A stretch of 64,000 nt of DNA from Actinacidiphila sp965342175 (GTDB taxonomy: Bacteria > Actinomycetota > Actinomycetes > Streptomycetales > Streptomycetaceae), in assembly GCF_965342175.1 (NCBI RefSeq), contig NZ_CBDRBL010000016.1, positions 1 to 64,000 on the forward strand, written 5' to 3'. The notes below the pieces were generated by a model that worked only from the letters and a program-made list of their open reading frames with translations, had not been told where the DNA came from and searched no databases. Positions 24,914 to 32,859 of this stretch are shown here, piece by piece; position 1 is the first letter of the stretch, and each line of letters opens with the position of its first letter. Both the position numbers and the translations under genes were made by a program.

Positions 24914-25644
24914 AGGCCCGAGCCTACCCGTCGGTCATATGCTGGGCAGCCGCGTCTTGCGGAGCAAGACGGGACTGCCCACCGGCGCCACGGCACGACC
25001 GCGGGGCTCCGGGCACCGAAGGGCCACAGGTGTGCCGGCCACCGGCAAGTGGACCCCGCTCCTGGTAAGCCGCCATCCTGGGGAGGGCTGCCATGCGAGG
25101 AGCCGTCACGGCGGGGTGCCCCACCGCACCGCGGCGGGCGTGCGCTCACGCGACCGCACCACGCGCAGTCACCGCCGGCCGGCACGGTCGGGCGGAGGCG
25201 TACCGGTGAAGGCGGTCTGCGACTACGGGCGGGCGAGGGGCGTCGCCCCACGGGCGCAGGGACGCTCACGACGAGGCCAGGGGGCCGCCTCGCACCGCGC
25301 ACCCGCCCCCGGCCCACCGCCCGTGCGCGCCCTGCCGCACACCAGCCGTACCGCGCCCGCACCGCCCCGGCCGCGCACCCGCTCGCCCGGGGGTCCCCAC
25401 CGCCGCCGCGTGCCGGTCCCGGAGCCGTGTGGCGCCGCGCAACCCCCTTCGGTCCGCGGCGCCCCGGGCGCACGCTCGGCGCCGGGCGGCTCACACCGCG
25501 CCGGAGGCGGTCCGCCGCACCCGTGCCGGCACCAGCAGCACACACACCGCCGTCCCCGTGCCACCCGCCACCGCCGTCACGACGTACGGGTCGCTCCGCC
25601 TCGTGCTCGCCGCCTTCCGGCGGGAAGGCGGCAAGCGGACCAGG
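24914..25644. other. 731-bp gap between MarR and GNAT genes
   Basis: No supported gene. The left end holds the MarR-proximal hairpin (24944-24980). The right end, minus strand, ends in a short membrane-like open reading frame (VVTAVAGGTGTAVCVLLVPA, stop at 25491-25493) that overlaps the GNAT 3' end out of frame; it could be a tiny protein or a remnant. The middle is uniformly GC-rich with no family-like translation. Confidence 0.4.
24944..24980. promoter_or_regulatory. Hairpin containing a MarR-type dyad
   Basis: Inner 8-bp arms CGTCTTGC/GCAAGACG (3-nt loop) and outer 6-bp arms GGGCAG/CTGCCC, separated by a 3x3 internal loop. The TTGC-N3-GCAA core resembles MarR operators. It lies 31 bp upstream of the MarR start; a terminator role is the alternative. 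Confidence 0.4.
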
Positions 25645-26214
25645 TCAGAGCGACATGGCGAAGCGGCGGCAGACGTGGACGCGGGTGAACTGCCGTCGCA
25701 TTCGTTCCTCATCGGCGAGCCCGGCGTGCGCGAAAACCATGAGAGCTCGCAGCCCGGGCCGGGCCTCGGCGACAGCTCGGCCGGGCTCCGCGGGGTCGCG
25801 GTAGTGGTTGGCGTAGACGTGCAGGTAGTGATCGCTCTCCGTGAAACCCATCGCTCGGTACCAGCTCAAGGTGTCCGGGTCGTCCCGGGTCCAGGCGTCC
25901 AGGGTGGCCGCGCCGAGCTCGTGTGCCCGGTCGCGGGTCTGCTCCAGGAGTTCACGGCCCAGGCCGCGGCGCTGGTGGTCCGGATGAACGGCGACGGTGT
26001 CGATCGTCGCCACGTCTCCCTCGACACTGGTGTCCATGATCCCGACGACGCGGCCGGCTGCGTCGGCGGCGACCAGGTCCAGGCCGGGCGCCGCCGTCGT
26101 GGGCTTGGCGCGTGAGACGTCGTCGAAGTACGCGGTGCGCAGGAAGGCCAGTACCCGGCAGTGGAGCCAGGAGGTCTCGTCAGTGGGGGTGAACGCGCGG
26201 ACGGTGTAGCTCAC
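25645..26214 (-). CDS. GNAT-family N-acetyltransferase
   Basis: A 189-residue acetyltransferase with the acetyl-CoA binding signature TVAVHPDHQRRGLGRELLEQ (Q/R-x-x-G-x-G/A) near residues 90-110, followed by LDAWTRDDPDTLSWYRAMGF, the usual C-terminal half of the GNAT fold. The last 50 residues form an extra tail. The substrate cannot be read from sequence. The GTG at 26212-26214 (VSYTVRAFTPTDE) follows AGAGGACC; reading further upstream gives only Arg/Pro-rich sequence. It is head-to-head with a truncated ArsR-like gene, with only a few bases between their frames. Confidence 0.85.
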   Translation of the reverse strand: MSYTVRAFTPTDETSWLHCRVLAFLRTAYFDDVSRAKPTTAAPGLDLVAADAAGRVVGIMDTSVEGDVATIDTVAVHPDHQRRGLGRELLEQTRDRAHELGAATLDAWTRDDPDTLSWYRAMGFTESDHYLHVYANHYRDPAEPGRAVAEARPGLRALMVFAHAGLADEERMRRQFTRVHVCRRFAMSL

Positions 26215-26218
26215 GGTT

Positions 26219-26803
26219 GTGGTCCTCTGCAGGCGTGGTGGTGTGTGGACGGCGGCTGCGGATTCGAGAGAGCACAGCGCGAATATCGACGCCCCGCGGT
26301 TTCCTGGCAAGCGATTTGACGGGGGCAGCCCGTCCTGGGCCCCTCTCGGCCCCGACGGCGACCCGGGCGTCGCGTCGTTGAGCTGGGCGAACGACACTCT
26401 CACCCTGCACAGGCCACGGGAGCACGACCGCGACCTGGGTGGCGACGGCCTGGTCCTGGCGCCCAGCGTCTTCGTCTGGCCGGATGTCGCGGCGGGCTTC
26501 GACCCGCCCTGGCAGGGCACCGTCGCGTATCCCGCGCGCGGCATCGGGGGCCTGTGGCAGGCGCCGCAGGCCGCCTCCGACGCCCTGGCGCGTCTGCTCG
26601 GCGCCAACCGCGCCGCTCTCCTCGGCGGCCTGGGCGAGCCCGCGACCACGACCGCGCTCGCCCACCGGCACGGTCTCGCCCTGTCGTCGGTGTCCGCGCA
26701 CCTGGCGGTGCTGCGGGAGGCGGGCCTGCTCACCTCGCGCCGCTACGGCCACCAGGTGCTGTACGAGCGCACCCCGCTGGGCAGCGCGCTCGCCGGCGAC
26801 TGA
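26219..26803 (+). pseudogene. Truncated ArsR-type regulator (DUF5937-like), N-terminal half missing
   Basis: Only the C-terminal half of a regulator family normally about 330 residues long is present. The recognisable part begins near base 26380 (NDTLTLHRPREHDRDLGGDG) and includes LVLAPSVFVWPDVAAGFDPPW, then VAYPARGIGGLW and an ArsR winged helix (TTTALAHRHGLALSSVSAHLAVLREAGLLTSRR). Upstream of 26380 the frame is open but does not resemble the family, and the frame start lies only 5 bp from the start of the divergent GNAT gene, leaving no room for promoters. A 5' deletion is the simplest explanation; a functional short regulator is possible. Confidence 0.6.
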
Positions 26804-26838
26804 CCGGCGGAGCGCGCACCCGGGCGGGGTGCGATGGG

Positions 26839-27135
26839 TTACTGCGCCAGGTAGCGCTCGACGGTCTCCACCTTGGAGGTGAGCCCGTCGGTGACGCCGG
26901 GCCGGATATCGGCCTTGAGGACCACCGAGACGCGCGGCGCCCGGGCCTCGACGGCGGCCACGGCGCGCTTGACGACGTCCATGACCTCGTCCCAGTCGGC
27001 GCCTTCGACAGAGGTGAACATCGCGTCGGTGCGGTGGGGCAGCCCGGACTCGCGGACCACCCGGACGGCGTCGGCCACATAGGAGCCGACGTCCTCGCCG
27101 ACGCCGAGCGGGGTGACGGAGAAGGCGACGATCAT
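26839..27135 (-). CDS. MTH1187-family thiamine-binding protein
   Basis: A 98-residue protein of the MTH1187/YkoF-like family (PF01910), small ferredoxin-like proteins shown in some members to bind thiamine. The N-terminal strand IVAFSVTPLGVGEDVGSYVADAV and the middle MFTSVEGADWDEVM match the family, and length is standard. ATG 27135 overlaps the stop of the DUF3817 gene (ATGA), so the two are translationally coupled. The biological role in Streptomyces is unknown. Confidence 0.85.
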   Translation of the reverse strand: MIVAFSVTPLGVGEDVGSYVADAVRVVRESGLPHRTDAMFTSVEGADWDEVMDVVKRAVAAVEARAPRVSVVLKADIRPGVTDGLTSKVETVERYLAQ

Positions 27136-27485
27136 GCCTCGACCATGCCTTCCTTGAGCTCCTTGCGCGCGCGGGCGGCGATGACGCTGTCCTCCGCCTC
27201 GCGGCGCAGCCTGCGCTCGGCGAAGAAGCCGCCGGTCGGCAGGACGGAGAGCACGAAGTACAGCGCGGCGCGGCCGAGCGGCCACTTGGCGCGGTTCCAG
27301 GCGTCCAGCCAGAACAGGACGTAGAGGACGAAGAGGATGCCGTGGATCGCCCCCATGACCCGGACGGCGTTGAAGTCCGTGGTGCGCTTGAGCACCGAGC
27401 AGACCAGCAGGATCAGGAAGGACACCGCCTCGGGGGCGGAGACCAGGCGGAGCCGGTTGAGGGCGGAGGCGGTCTTGATGTCCAC
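27132..27485 (-). CDS. DUF3817 membrane protein (second copy)
   Basis: A 117-residue DUF3817 protein with three hydrophobic helices (VSFLILLVCSVLKR, IHGILFVLYVLFWLDAW, ALYFVLSVLPTGGFFAERR). It shares the KWPLGR-type loop and FFAERR-like end with the copy at 24009-24344, so the two are paralogues. The C-terminal tail is charged. ATG 27485 opens the unit; it overlaps the thiamine-binding protein gene by 4 bp. A Crp-like site lies 57 bp upstream and a 36-bp palindrome beyond it. Confidence 0.87.
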   Translation of the reverse strand: MDIKTASALNRLRLVSAPEAVSFLILLVCSVLKRTTDFNAVRVMGAIHGILFVLYVLFWLDAWNRAKWPLGRAALYFVLSVLPTGGFFAERRLRREAEDSVIAARARKELKEGMVEA

Positions 27486-27541
27486 GGGACCTCGCTATCG
27501 GGACAGGGCTGCGGCGGACGCGGCACGCTGCGACCAGGACG

Positions 27542-27559
27542 TTGTGAATGTGATCACAA
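27542..27559. promoter_or_regulatory. Crp-like site TTGTGA-N6-TCACAA
   Basis: Perfect 6-bp arms around six bases, matching the general Crp/FNR consensus TGTGA-N6-TCACA exactly. It lies 57 bp upstream of the DUF3817 start and 229 bp upstream of the first AIM24 gene. Confidence 0.55.
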
Positions 27560-27590
27560 GCGCTTTCCCCCATTATGACCCGGCCCGCCT

Positions 27591-27626
27591 GCCGCCCTTC
27601 CCCCGGGGCCCCGGGGGAAGGGCGGC
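27591..27626. repeat. 36-bp perfect palindrome without loop
   Basis: Two 18-base arms (left arm GCCGCCCTTCCCCCGGGG) are exact reverse complements and meet with no loop. The site lies between two divergent genes, where a terminator would have no gene end to serve. Confidence 0.85.
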
Positions 27627-27787
27627 CGGAAGAGGGTGAACCGCCGAAGGGCGCCGGCGCGTCCTCTTCGCCGACGGACGAAGCAGCCGCCTTTGGAGGA
27701 GGAACGCCGGTGGAGCGCCGCAGGGAACCGGAGGACATCATGTGCGACCTCGTGACGGGTTCCTCCCGGACGGATACGGTCTGACCC

Positions 27788-28426
27788 GTGGCTCAGTTTC
27801 GATTGCAGGGCAGCAAAGTGCTCGCCGTGGACATGGCCGGCGACGCCGTCAAGGCGAGGAACGGCTCGATGGTCGCGTACGAGGGCCAGATGAGCTTCAA
27901 GAAGATGACCGGGGGCGGCGAGGGACTGCGCGGCATGGTCACCCGGCGGCTGACCGGAGAGTCCATGGAGGTCATGGAGGTACGCGGCCAGGGCACCTGC
28001 TACTTCGCCGACCGCGCCAGCGAGATCAACCTCGTGCGGCTGAACGGCGAGAAGCTGTACGTCGAGGCCGGCAACCTGCTCGCCACCGAGGCGGCGCTGC
28101 GCACCGGCACCACCTTCACCGGACTGCGCGGCGCCTCGCAGGGCAACGGCCTGTTCACCACCACGGTGGAGGGCGTCGGCCAGGCCGCGATCATCTCCGA
28201 CGGCCCGGCGGTGGTGCTCCGGGTCGCCCCGGGGATGCCGCTGCAGGTGGACCCCGGCGCCTATGTGGCGCACACCGGCAACCTCCAGCAGCACTTCCAG
28301 ACCGGCGTCAGCTGGCGGACGGTGATCGGCGAGTCCGGCGGCGAGTCCTTCCAGATCCGCTTCGAGGGCGACGGCCTGGTCTATGTGCAGCCGAGCGAGC
28401 GCAACACCACCGGGGGGCAGGTCTGA
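27788..28426 (+). CDS. AIM24-family protein 1
   Basis: A 212-residue AIM24-family protein (TRAP-like beta-fold; the yeast member acts in mitochondrial inner-membrane organisation, bacterial roles are unclear). The repeated beta pattern with GxGxxYFADRA-like (VRGQGTCYFADRASEIN) and VQPSERNT near the end is typical. It starts with GTG 27788 and is the first of three tandem paralogues. The next gene starts within its stop codon (TGATG). No signal peptide or membrane segment, so cytosolic. Confidence 0.87.
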   Translation: MAQFRLQGSKVLAVDMAGDAVKARNGSMVAYEGQMSFKKMTGGGEGLRGMVTRRLTGESMEVMEVRGQGTCYFADRASEINLVRLNGEKLYVEAGNLLATEAALRTGTTFTGLRGASQGNGLFTTTVEGVGQAAIISDGPAVVLRVAPGMPLQVDPGAYVAHTGNLQQHFQTGVSWRTVIGESGGESFQIRFEGDGLVYVQPSERNTTGGQV

Positions 28427-29076
28427 TGCCGTTCACCCGCATCAACTCGAAGATGGTCGAGGCCCAGGTGGTGCCGGGCCAGCGGCTGTTCAGCCAGCGC
28501 GGCGCCATGCTGGCCTACCGCGGCCAGGTCGCCTTCACCCCCAATGTGCAGGGCGGCCGGGGCGGAATCGGCTCGATGATCGGCCGCAGGCTCGCGGGCG
28601 AGGCCGCTCCCCTGATGACCGTCGAGGGCCACGGTTCAGTGATGTTCGGCCACGGCGGCCATGACGTCCACTGCGTCGACCTGACCGGCGACACCCTGTA
28701 CGTCGAGGCGGACCGGCTGCTGGCCTTCGACGGCTCGCTGCGCCAGGGCACGATGTTCATGGGGTCCCAGGGCGGCGTCATGGGCGTCATCCGCGGGCAG
28801 GTCACCGGCCAGGGGCTGTTCACCACGACCCTGCAAGGGCACGGCGCGGTCGCGGTGATGGCGCACGGCGGCGTCATCGAGCTGCCGATCACCCCGCAGC
28901 GACCGGTGCACGTCGACCCCCAGGCGTACGTCGCCCACCGCGGCGACGTACGCAACAAGCTGTCCACGGCGCTCGGCTGGCGGGACATGGTGGGCCGCGG
29001 CTCCGGCGAGGCCTTCCAACTGGAGCTGTCGGGTCAGGGCACGGTCTACGTCCAGGCGAGTGAGGAGAAGCTGTGA
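28426..29076 (+). CDS. AIM24-family protein 2
   Basis: A 216-residue AIM24 paralogue. The order of motifs follows the first copy: SQRGAMLAYRGQVAF, VEGHGSVMFGHGGHDVHCVDL, TTLQGHGAVAVMAHGGVIEL and a C-terminal GQGTVYVQASEEKL. The ATG at 28426 overlaps the preceding stop by one base, and its own stop overlaps the third gene by 4 bp, so all three are made from one message in fixed order. Divergence between copies is high, so the duplication is old. Confidence 0.88.
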   Translation: MPFTRINSKMVEAQVVPGQRLFSQRGAMLAYRGQVAFTPNVQGGRGGIGSMIGRRLAGEAAPLMTVEGHGSVMFGHGGHDVHCVDLTGDTLYVEADRLLAFDGSLRQGTMFMGSQGGVMGVIRGQVTGQGLFTTTLQGHGAVAVMAHGGVIELPITPQRPVHVDPQAYVAHRGDVRNKLSTALGWRDMVGRGSGEAFQLELSGQGTVYVQASEEKL

Positions 29077-29849
29077 GCACCGGACCGGTCGTCCACGACC
29101 CGTACACCCTGCCGGCCGACGACAACGTCAACCCCTACGCCTTCAGCGTCGACCTGAAGGGCCAGTGGTTCCTGCAGAAGGGGAAGATGATCGCCTACTA
29201 CGGGCAGATCGCCTTCCACGGCATCGGACACGGCCCCCTCGACGGGCTGGTCCGCAGCAACTTCCACTCCCCGCTGCACGCCGCCGACTGGGTGGTCGCC
29301 GAGGGCCAGGGCAAGATGATCCTCGCCGACCGGGCGTTCGACGTGAACTCCTACGACCTAAAGGACGGCAACCTGACCATCCGGTCGGGCAACCTGCTGG
29401 CCTTCCAGCCCGGTCTGTCGCTCAAGCAGTCCATCATCCCGGGCTTCCTCACCCTGATCGGCACGGGGAAGTTCGTGGCGGCCTCCAACGGCGCCGTGCA
29501 CTTCGTCGAGCCCCCGGTCCGCGTCGACCCCCAGGCCCTGGTGGGTTGGGCGGACTGCCCCTCCCCCTGCCACCATTACGACCACGGGTACCTGCGCGGC
29601 GTCCTGGGCGGACTGCGGGCGCTGACCGGCGTCGGCGGAACCTCGGGCGAGGAGCACCAGTTCGAGTTCGTCGGCGCGGGGCAGGTGCTGCTCCAGTCGA
29701 GCGAGGTCCTGATGCCCGAGCAGGCCACGGGCGCGGTCCCGCACGAGGCCGGCGTACCGGGCGGCGGCGGGGGCGTCCCCGGCGCGGGGCAGGGCGCGCC
29801 GAGACTTCCGGGGCAGCTCGGGGACCTCCAGCGCCGCTTCGGTCTGTGA
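29073..29849 (+). CDS. AIM24-family protein 3
   Basis: A 258-residue AIM24 paralogue, longer than its two neighbours. It shares KGKMIAYYGQIAFHG, VAEGQGKMILADRAFDVNSY and GAGQVLLQSSEVLMPEQ with the family, and adds a Gly/Pro-rich C-terminal tail of about 35 residues that may be flexible. A histidine/aspartate cluster (PSPCHHYDHGYLRG) is not found in the other two copies. GTG 29073 overlaps the second gene by 4 bp. A MarR gene follows after 63 bp with its own promoter. Confidence 0.87.
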   Translation: MSTGPVVHDPYTLPADDNVNPYAFSVDLKGQWFLQKGKMIAYYGQIAFHGIGHGPLDGLVRSNFHSPLHAADWVVAEGQGKMILADRAFDVNSYDLKDGNLTIRSGNLLAFQPGLSLKQSIIPGFLTLIGTGKFVAASNGAVHFVEPPVRVDPQALVGWADCPSPCHHYDHGYLRGVLGGLRALTGVGGTSGEEHQFEFVGAGQVLLQSSEVLMPEQATGAVPHEAGVPGGGGGVPGAGQGAPRLPGQLGDLQRRFGL

Positions 29850-29875
29850 CCGCACCGGCACGCGCCGCGACTCGA

Positions 29876-29906
29876 TTGATCCGTATTTCAACTTCCTGGG
29901 TATGAT
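29876..29906 (+). promoter_or_regulatory. Promoter of a leaderless marR gene
   Basis: TTGATC, 19-bp spacer, TATGAT. The -10 box ends 6 bp before the ATG at 29913, so transcription would start at or beside the start codon; no Shine-Dalgarno is present, which supports a leaderless message. Confidence 0.55.
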
Positions 29907-29912
29907 TTCAGC

Positions 29913-30389
29913 ATGGAGACACCGACCGGCACCCCGTGGCTGTCCGCCGACGAGCAGCGCACCTGGCGCATCCACCTGGAGGTCAGCAAGCTGCTGACCT
30001 ACCAGCTCGAACGGGACCTGCAGCCGTTCGGCCTGACGTTCAACGACTACGAGATCCTGGTGAACCTCTCGGAGTCGCCCGAGCGCCGCATGCGGATGAG
30101 CGACCTGGCCCGCGCCACCCTGCAGTCCAAGAGCCGGCTGTCCCACCAGATCAGCCGCATGGAGAGGGCGGGCCTGGTCCGCCGCGAGAACTGCGAGTCC
30201 GACCGGCGCGGGCTGTTCGCCGTCCTCACCGAGGACGGCTGGGAGACCATGAGCAAGGTCGCCCCGCACCACGTCGCCGCCGTCCGCGAGCACTTCATCG
30301 ACCTGCTCCCCGAAGAGGACCTGGCGGCCCTGCGCGCGGCCCTCGCCCCGGTCGCCGAGCGCCTGCGCGCGGTGCGCGGCAAGATCTGA
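29913..30389 (+). CDS. MarR-family regulator
   Basis: A 158-residue MarR protein with helices VSKLLTYQLERDLQPFGLTF near the N-terminus, a recognition helix in MSDLARATLQSKSRLSHQISRMERAGLV, and the wing with ENCESDRRGLFAVLTEDG containing the conserved D-x-R. It lies after three AIM24 genes on the same strand but appears to have its own leaderless promoter. Its target may be the AIM24 group or itself; unproven. It is convergent with meaB. Confidence 0.9.
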   Translation: METPTGTPWLSADEQRTWRIHLEVSKLLTYQLERDLQPFGLTFNDYEILVNLSESPERRMRMSDLARATLQSKSRLSHQISRMERAGLVRRENCESDRRGLFAVLTEDGWETMSKVAPHHVAAVREHFIDLLPEEDLAALRAALAPVAERLRAVRGKI

Positions 30390-30520
30390 CCCCGCGGCGG
30401 CCGATCGGCTCGCGCCGGCGCCCCGCCCCCCTCGGCACGGGCCTGCGCGCCGCCCGCGCGCGGGGCCGGTCCCCCACGCGGGCCGCGCCCGCGAACGGCG
30501 GACATCCGCGCCGCGGAGCC

Positions 30521-31477
30521 TCAGGCCTGTTCGGTGAGGCTCGCGACGAGCTCGTCGGCCGCCGCGTACGGGTCGAGTTCGCCGGCGACGATGCGCTCGG
30601 CCAGCGCGCCCAGCCGGCGGTCGCCGTGGAGGTCGCCGATGCGCTCGCGCAGCGCGGTGACGGCGATGTGCTCGACCTCCAGGGCCGCACGGCGCAGCCG
30701 GCGCTCCGCGAGGACGCCGTGCTCCTCCATCCAGGCACGGTGCTTCTCCAGGGCCTCGACCACCTCGTCGACGCCCTCACCGCGGGCCGCGACGGTCTTG
30801 ACGATCGGGGGGCGCCAGTCGCCCGGCAGCCGGGCTTCCCCCAGCCCCAGCATGTGGTTGAGCTCGCGGGCGGTCGCGTCGGCGCCGTCCCGGTCGGCCT
30901 TGTTGACGACGTACACGTCGCCGATCTCGAGGATGCCCGCCTTGGCCGCCTGGATGCCGTCGCCCATCCCCGGGGCGAGCAGCACCACGGAGGTGTCGGC
31001 CTGGGCGGCGATCTCCACCTCGGACTGGCCGACGCCGACGGTCTCCACCAGGACCACGTCGCAGCCCGCCGCGTCGAGCACGCGGATCGCCTGCGGCGCG
31101 GCCCAGGCCAGTCCGCCCAGGTGGCCGCGGGTGGCCATCGAGCGGATGTAGACACCGGGGTCGGACGCGTGGTCGCTCATCCGCACCCGGTCACCGAGCA
31201 GGGCGCCGCCGCTGAACGGCGAGGAGGGGTCCACGGCCAGCACCCCGACCCGCTTGCCGGCCCTGCGGTACGCCGAGACCAGCGCGGAGGTCGACGTGGA
31301 CTTGCCGACGCCCGGCGAGCCGGTCAGGCCGACCACGTACGCGCCGCCGGTCAGCGGCGCGAGCGCGGCCATCACCTCGCGCAGCTGCGGGGACGCCCCC
31401 TCCACCAGCGAGATCAGCCGGGCCACCGCCCTCGGGCGGCCCTGCCGTGCCTGCTCCACCAGGGTGGGGACGTCCAT
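30521..31477 (-). CDS. meaB: Methylmalonyl-CoA mutase-associated GTPase MeaB
   Basis: A 318-residue G3E-family GTPase that protects and reactivates B12-dependent acyl-CoA mutases by gating adenosylcobalamin delivery. Motifs: Walker A GLTGSPGVGKSTSTSALV, VDPSSPFSGGALLGDR, the switch VLVETVGVGQSEVE, NKADRDGA (the NKxD guanine motif) and EALEKHRAWMEEHG. Length and order match MeaB/ArgK. It lies downstream of the thiolase gene on the same strand, separated by a hairpin at 31547-31579, so expression may be partly independent. Likely partners are IcmA here and methylmalonyl-CoA mutase elsewhere. Confidence 0.95.
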   Translation of the reverse strand: MDVPTLVEQARQGRPRAVARLISLVEGASPQLREVMAALAPLTGGAYVVGLTGSPGVGKSTSTSALVSAYRRAGKRVGVLAVDPSSPFSGGALLGDRVRMSDHASDPGVYIRSMATRGHLGGLAWAAPQAIRVLDAAGCDVVLVETVGVGQSEVEIAAQADTSVVLLAPGMGDGIQAAKAGILEIGDVYVVNKADRDGADATARELNHMLGLGEARLPGDWRPPIVKTVAARGEGVDEVVEALEKHRAWMEEHGVLAERRLRRAALEVEHIAVTALRERIGDLHGDRRLGALAERIVAGELDPYAAADELVASLTEQA

Positions 31478-31546
31478 CGCTGCGCTCCTTGCTGCCTGTT
31501 GCCCCTCAGGGGCTCGGTTCGCCTCCGGTTCGCTCAGTCGTCGCCG

Positions 31547-31579
31547 GGGGCCCTCCCGGCGGTAGCCGGGAAGGGCCCC
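31547..31579 (-). terminator. Hairpin between the thiolase and meaB genes
   Basis: GGGGCCCT-CCCGGC / GCCGGG-AAGGGCCCC stem with one bulge and a 4-nt loop, 81 bp after the thiolase stop and 70 bp before the meaB start; a terminator or attenuator. Confidence 0.6.
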
Positions 31580-31659
31580 GTCCTTCGGGGCAACGACCGC
31601 TCCCCTTCGGCCCCCTCGCCGTTTCCTGCCGGTTCCTGCCGTTACGCTCCGGCGCTCCG

Positions 31660-32859
31660 CTACTCGCCCGGTACGCGGATGATCAGGGCGTCGCCCTGAC
31701 CGCCGCCGCCGCAGAGGGCCGCCGCGCCCACGCCGCCGCCGCGCCGCCTGAGCTCCAGGGCGAGGTGCAGGACGATGCGGGCGCCCGACATGCCGATCGG
31801 GTGACCGAGGGCGATGGCGCCGCCGTTGACGTTCACCTTTTCAGGTGTCACGCCCAGGTCCTTCATGGACTGCACGGAGACCGCCGCGAAGGCCTCGTTG
31901 ATCTCGATGAGGTCCAGGTCGCCCACGGACAGCCCCTCCTTCTTGAGGGCGTGCGCGATCGCGTTGGACGGCTGCGACTGCAGCGAGTTGTCCGGGCCCG
32001 CCACGTTGCCGTGGGCGCCGATCTCGGCGATCCACTCCAGGCCCAGTTCCTCGGCCTTGGCCCTGCTCATCACGACGACCGCGGCGGCGCCGTCGGAGAT
32101 CTGCGAGGAGGTGCCCGCGGTGATCGTGCCCTCCTTGCTGAAGGCGGGGCGCAGCCTGGCCAGCGACTCGGCCGTGGTCTCGGGGCGGATGCCCTCGTCC
32201 TGGGCGAAGAGCACCGGCTCGCCCTTGCGCTGCGGGATCTGCACCGGGGTGATCTCGGCCTCGAACAGGCCGTTCTTCTGCGCGGCGGCCGCCCGCTGGT
32301 GGGACAGCGCGGCGATCTCGTCCTGCTCGGCACGCCCGATGCCCAGGCGTGTGTTGTGCTTCTCGGTCGACTCGCCCATGGCGATGTCCTCGAAGGCGTC
32401 GGTGAGGCCGTCGTGCGCCATGGCGTCCAGCATCTGGATGGCGCCGTACTTGAAGCCCTCGCGGGACTTGGGCAGCAGGTGCGGGGCGTTGGTCATCGAC
32501 TCCTGGCCGCCGGCGACGACGACGTCGAACTCACCCGCCCGGATCAATTGGTCGGCCAGCGCGATGGCGTCCAGCCCGGACAGGCAGACCTTGTTGATCG
32601 TCAGCGCCGGCACGTCCATCGGGATGCCGGCCTTGACCGCGGCCTGGCGGGCGGGGATCTGCCCGGCACCCGCCTGGAGTACCTGCCCCATGATCACGTA
32701 CTGCACCTGCTCGCCGTCGACGCCGGCCCGGTCCAGGGCGGCCTTGATGGCGGCGGCGCCCAGTTCCGCGGCGGAGAAGGAGCGCAGCGAGCCGAGCAGC
32801 CGCCCCATGGGGGTGCGCGCACCTGCGACGATCACGGACGTTCGTGCCTGGCTGGTCAT
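31660..32859 (-). CDS. Acetyl-CoA C-acetyltransferase (thiolase)
   Basis: A 399-residue type II (biosynthetic-type) thiolase that condenses two acetyl-CoA to acetoacetyl-CoA or the reverse. The catalytic nucleophile Cys lies in NKVCLSGLDAIALA near residue 92, the His in GGAIALGHPIGMSGAR near residue 352, and the second Cys in AALCGGGGQGDAL near 384. ATG 32859 (MTSQARTSV) is the first start that gives a normal N-terminus. It is divergent from the methylmalonyl-CoA epimerase gene across 148 bp and may share its control. It could supply acetoacetyl-CoA for the ethylmalonyl-CoA or butyrate route. Confidence 0.95.
   Translation of the reverse strand: MTSQARTSVIVAGARTPMGRLLGSLRSFSAAELGAAAIKAALDRAGVDGEQVQYVIMGQVLQAGAGQIPARQAAVKAGIPMDVPALTINKVCLSGLDAIALADQLIRAGEFDVVVAGGQESMTNAPHLLPKSREGFKYGAIQMLDAMAHDGLTDAFEDIAMGESTEKHNTRLGIGRAEQDEIAALSHQRAAAAQKNGLFEAEITPVQIPQRKGEPVLFAQDEGIRPETTAESLARLRPAFSKEGTITAGTSSQISDGAAAVVVMSRAKAEELGLEWIAEIGAHGNVAGPDNSLQSQPSNAIAHALKKEGLSVGDLDLIEINEAFAAVSVQSMKDLGVTPEKVNVNGGAIALGHPIGMSGARIVLHLALELRRRGGGVGAAALCGGGGQGDALIIRVPGE

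Larger units (their letters stand above)
27486..27787. other. Divergent regulatory gap between DUF3817 and AIM24 genes
   Basis: 302 bp with no gene. It contains a Crp-like site (27542-27559) and a 36-bp perfect palindrome (27591-27626). Promoters for both directions are expected here. Confidence 0.6.

Noticed and set aside
25491..25712. A 73-residue minus-strand open frame with one membrane-like segment
   Set aside because: It overlaps the GNAT gene out of frame, has no ribosome binding site and no recognised family; a remnant or chance frame is as likely.
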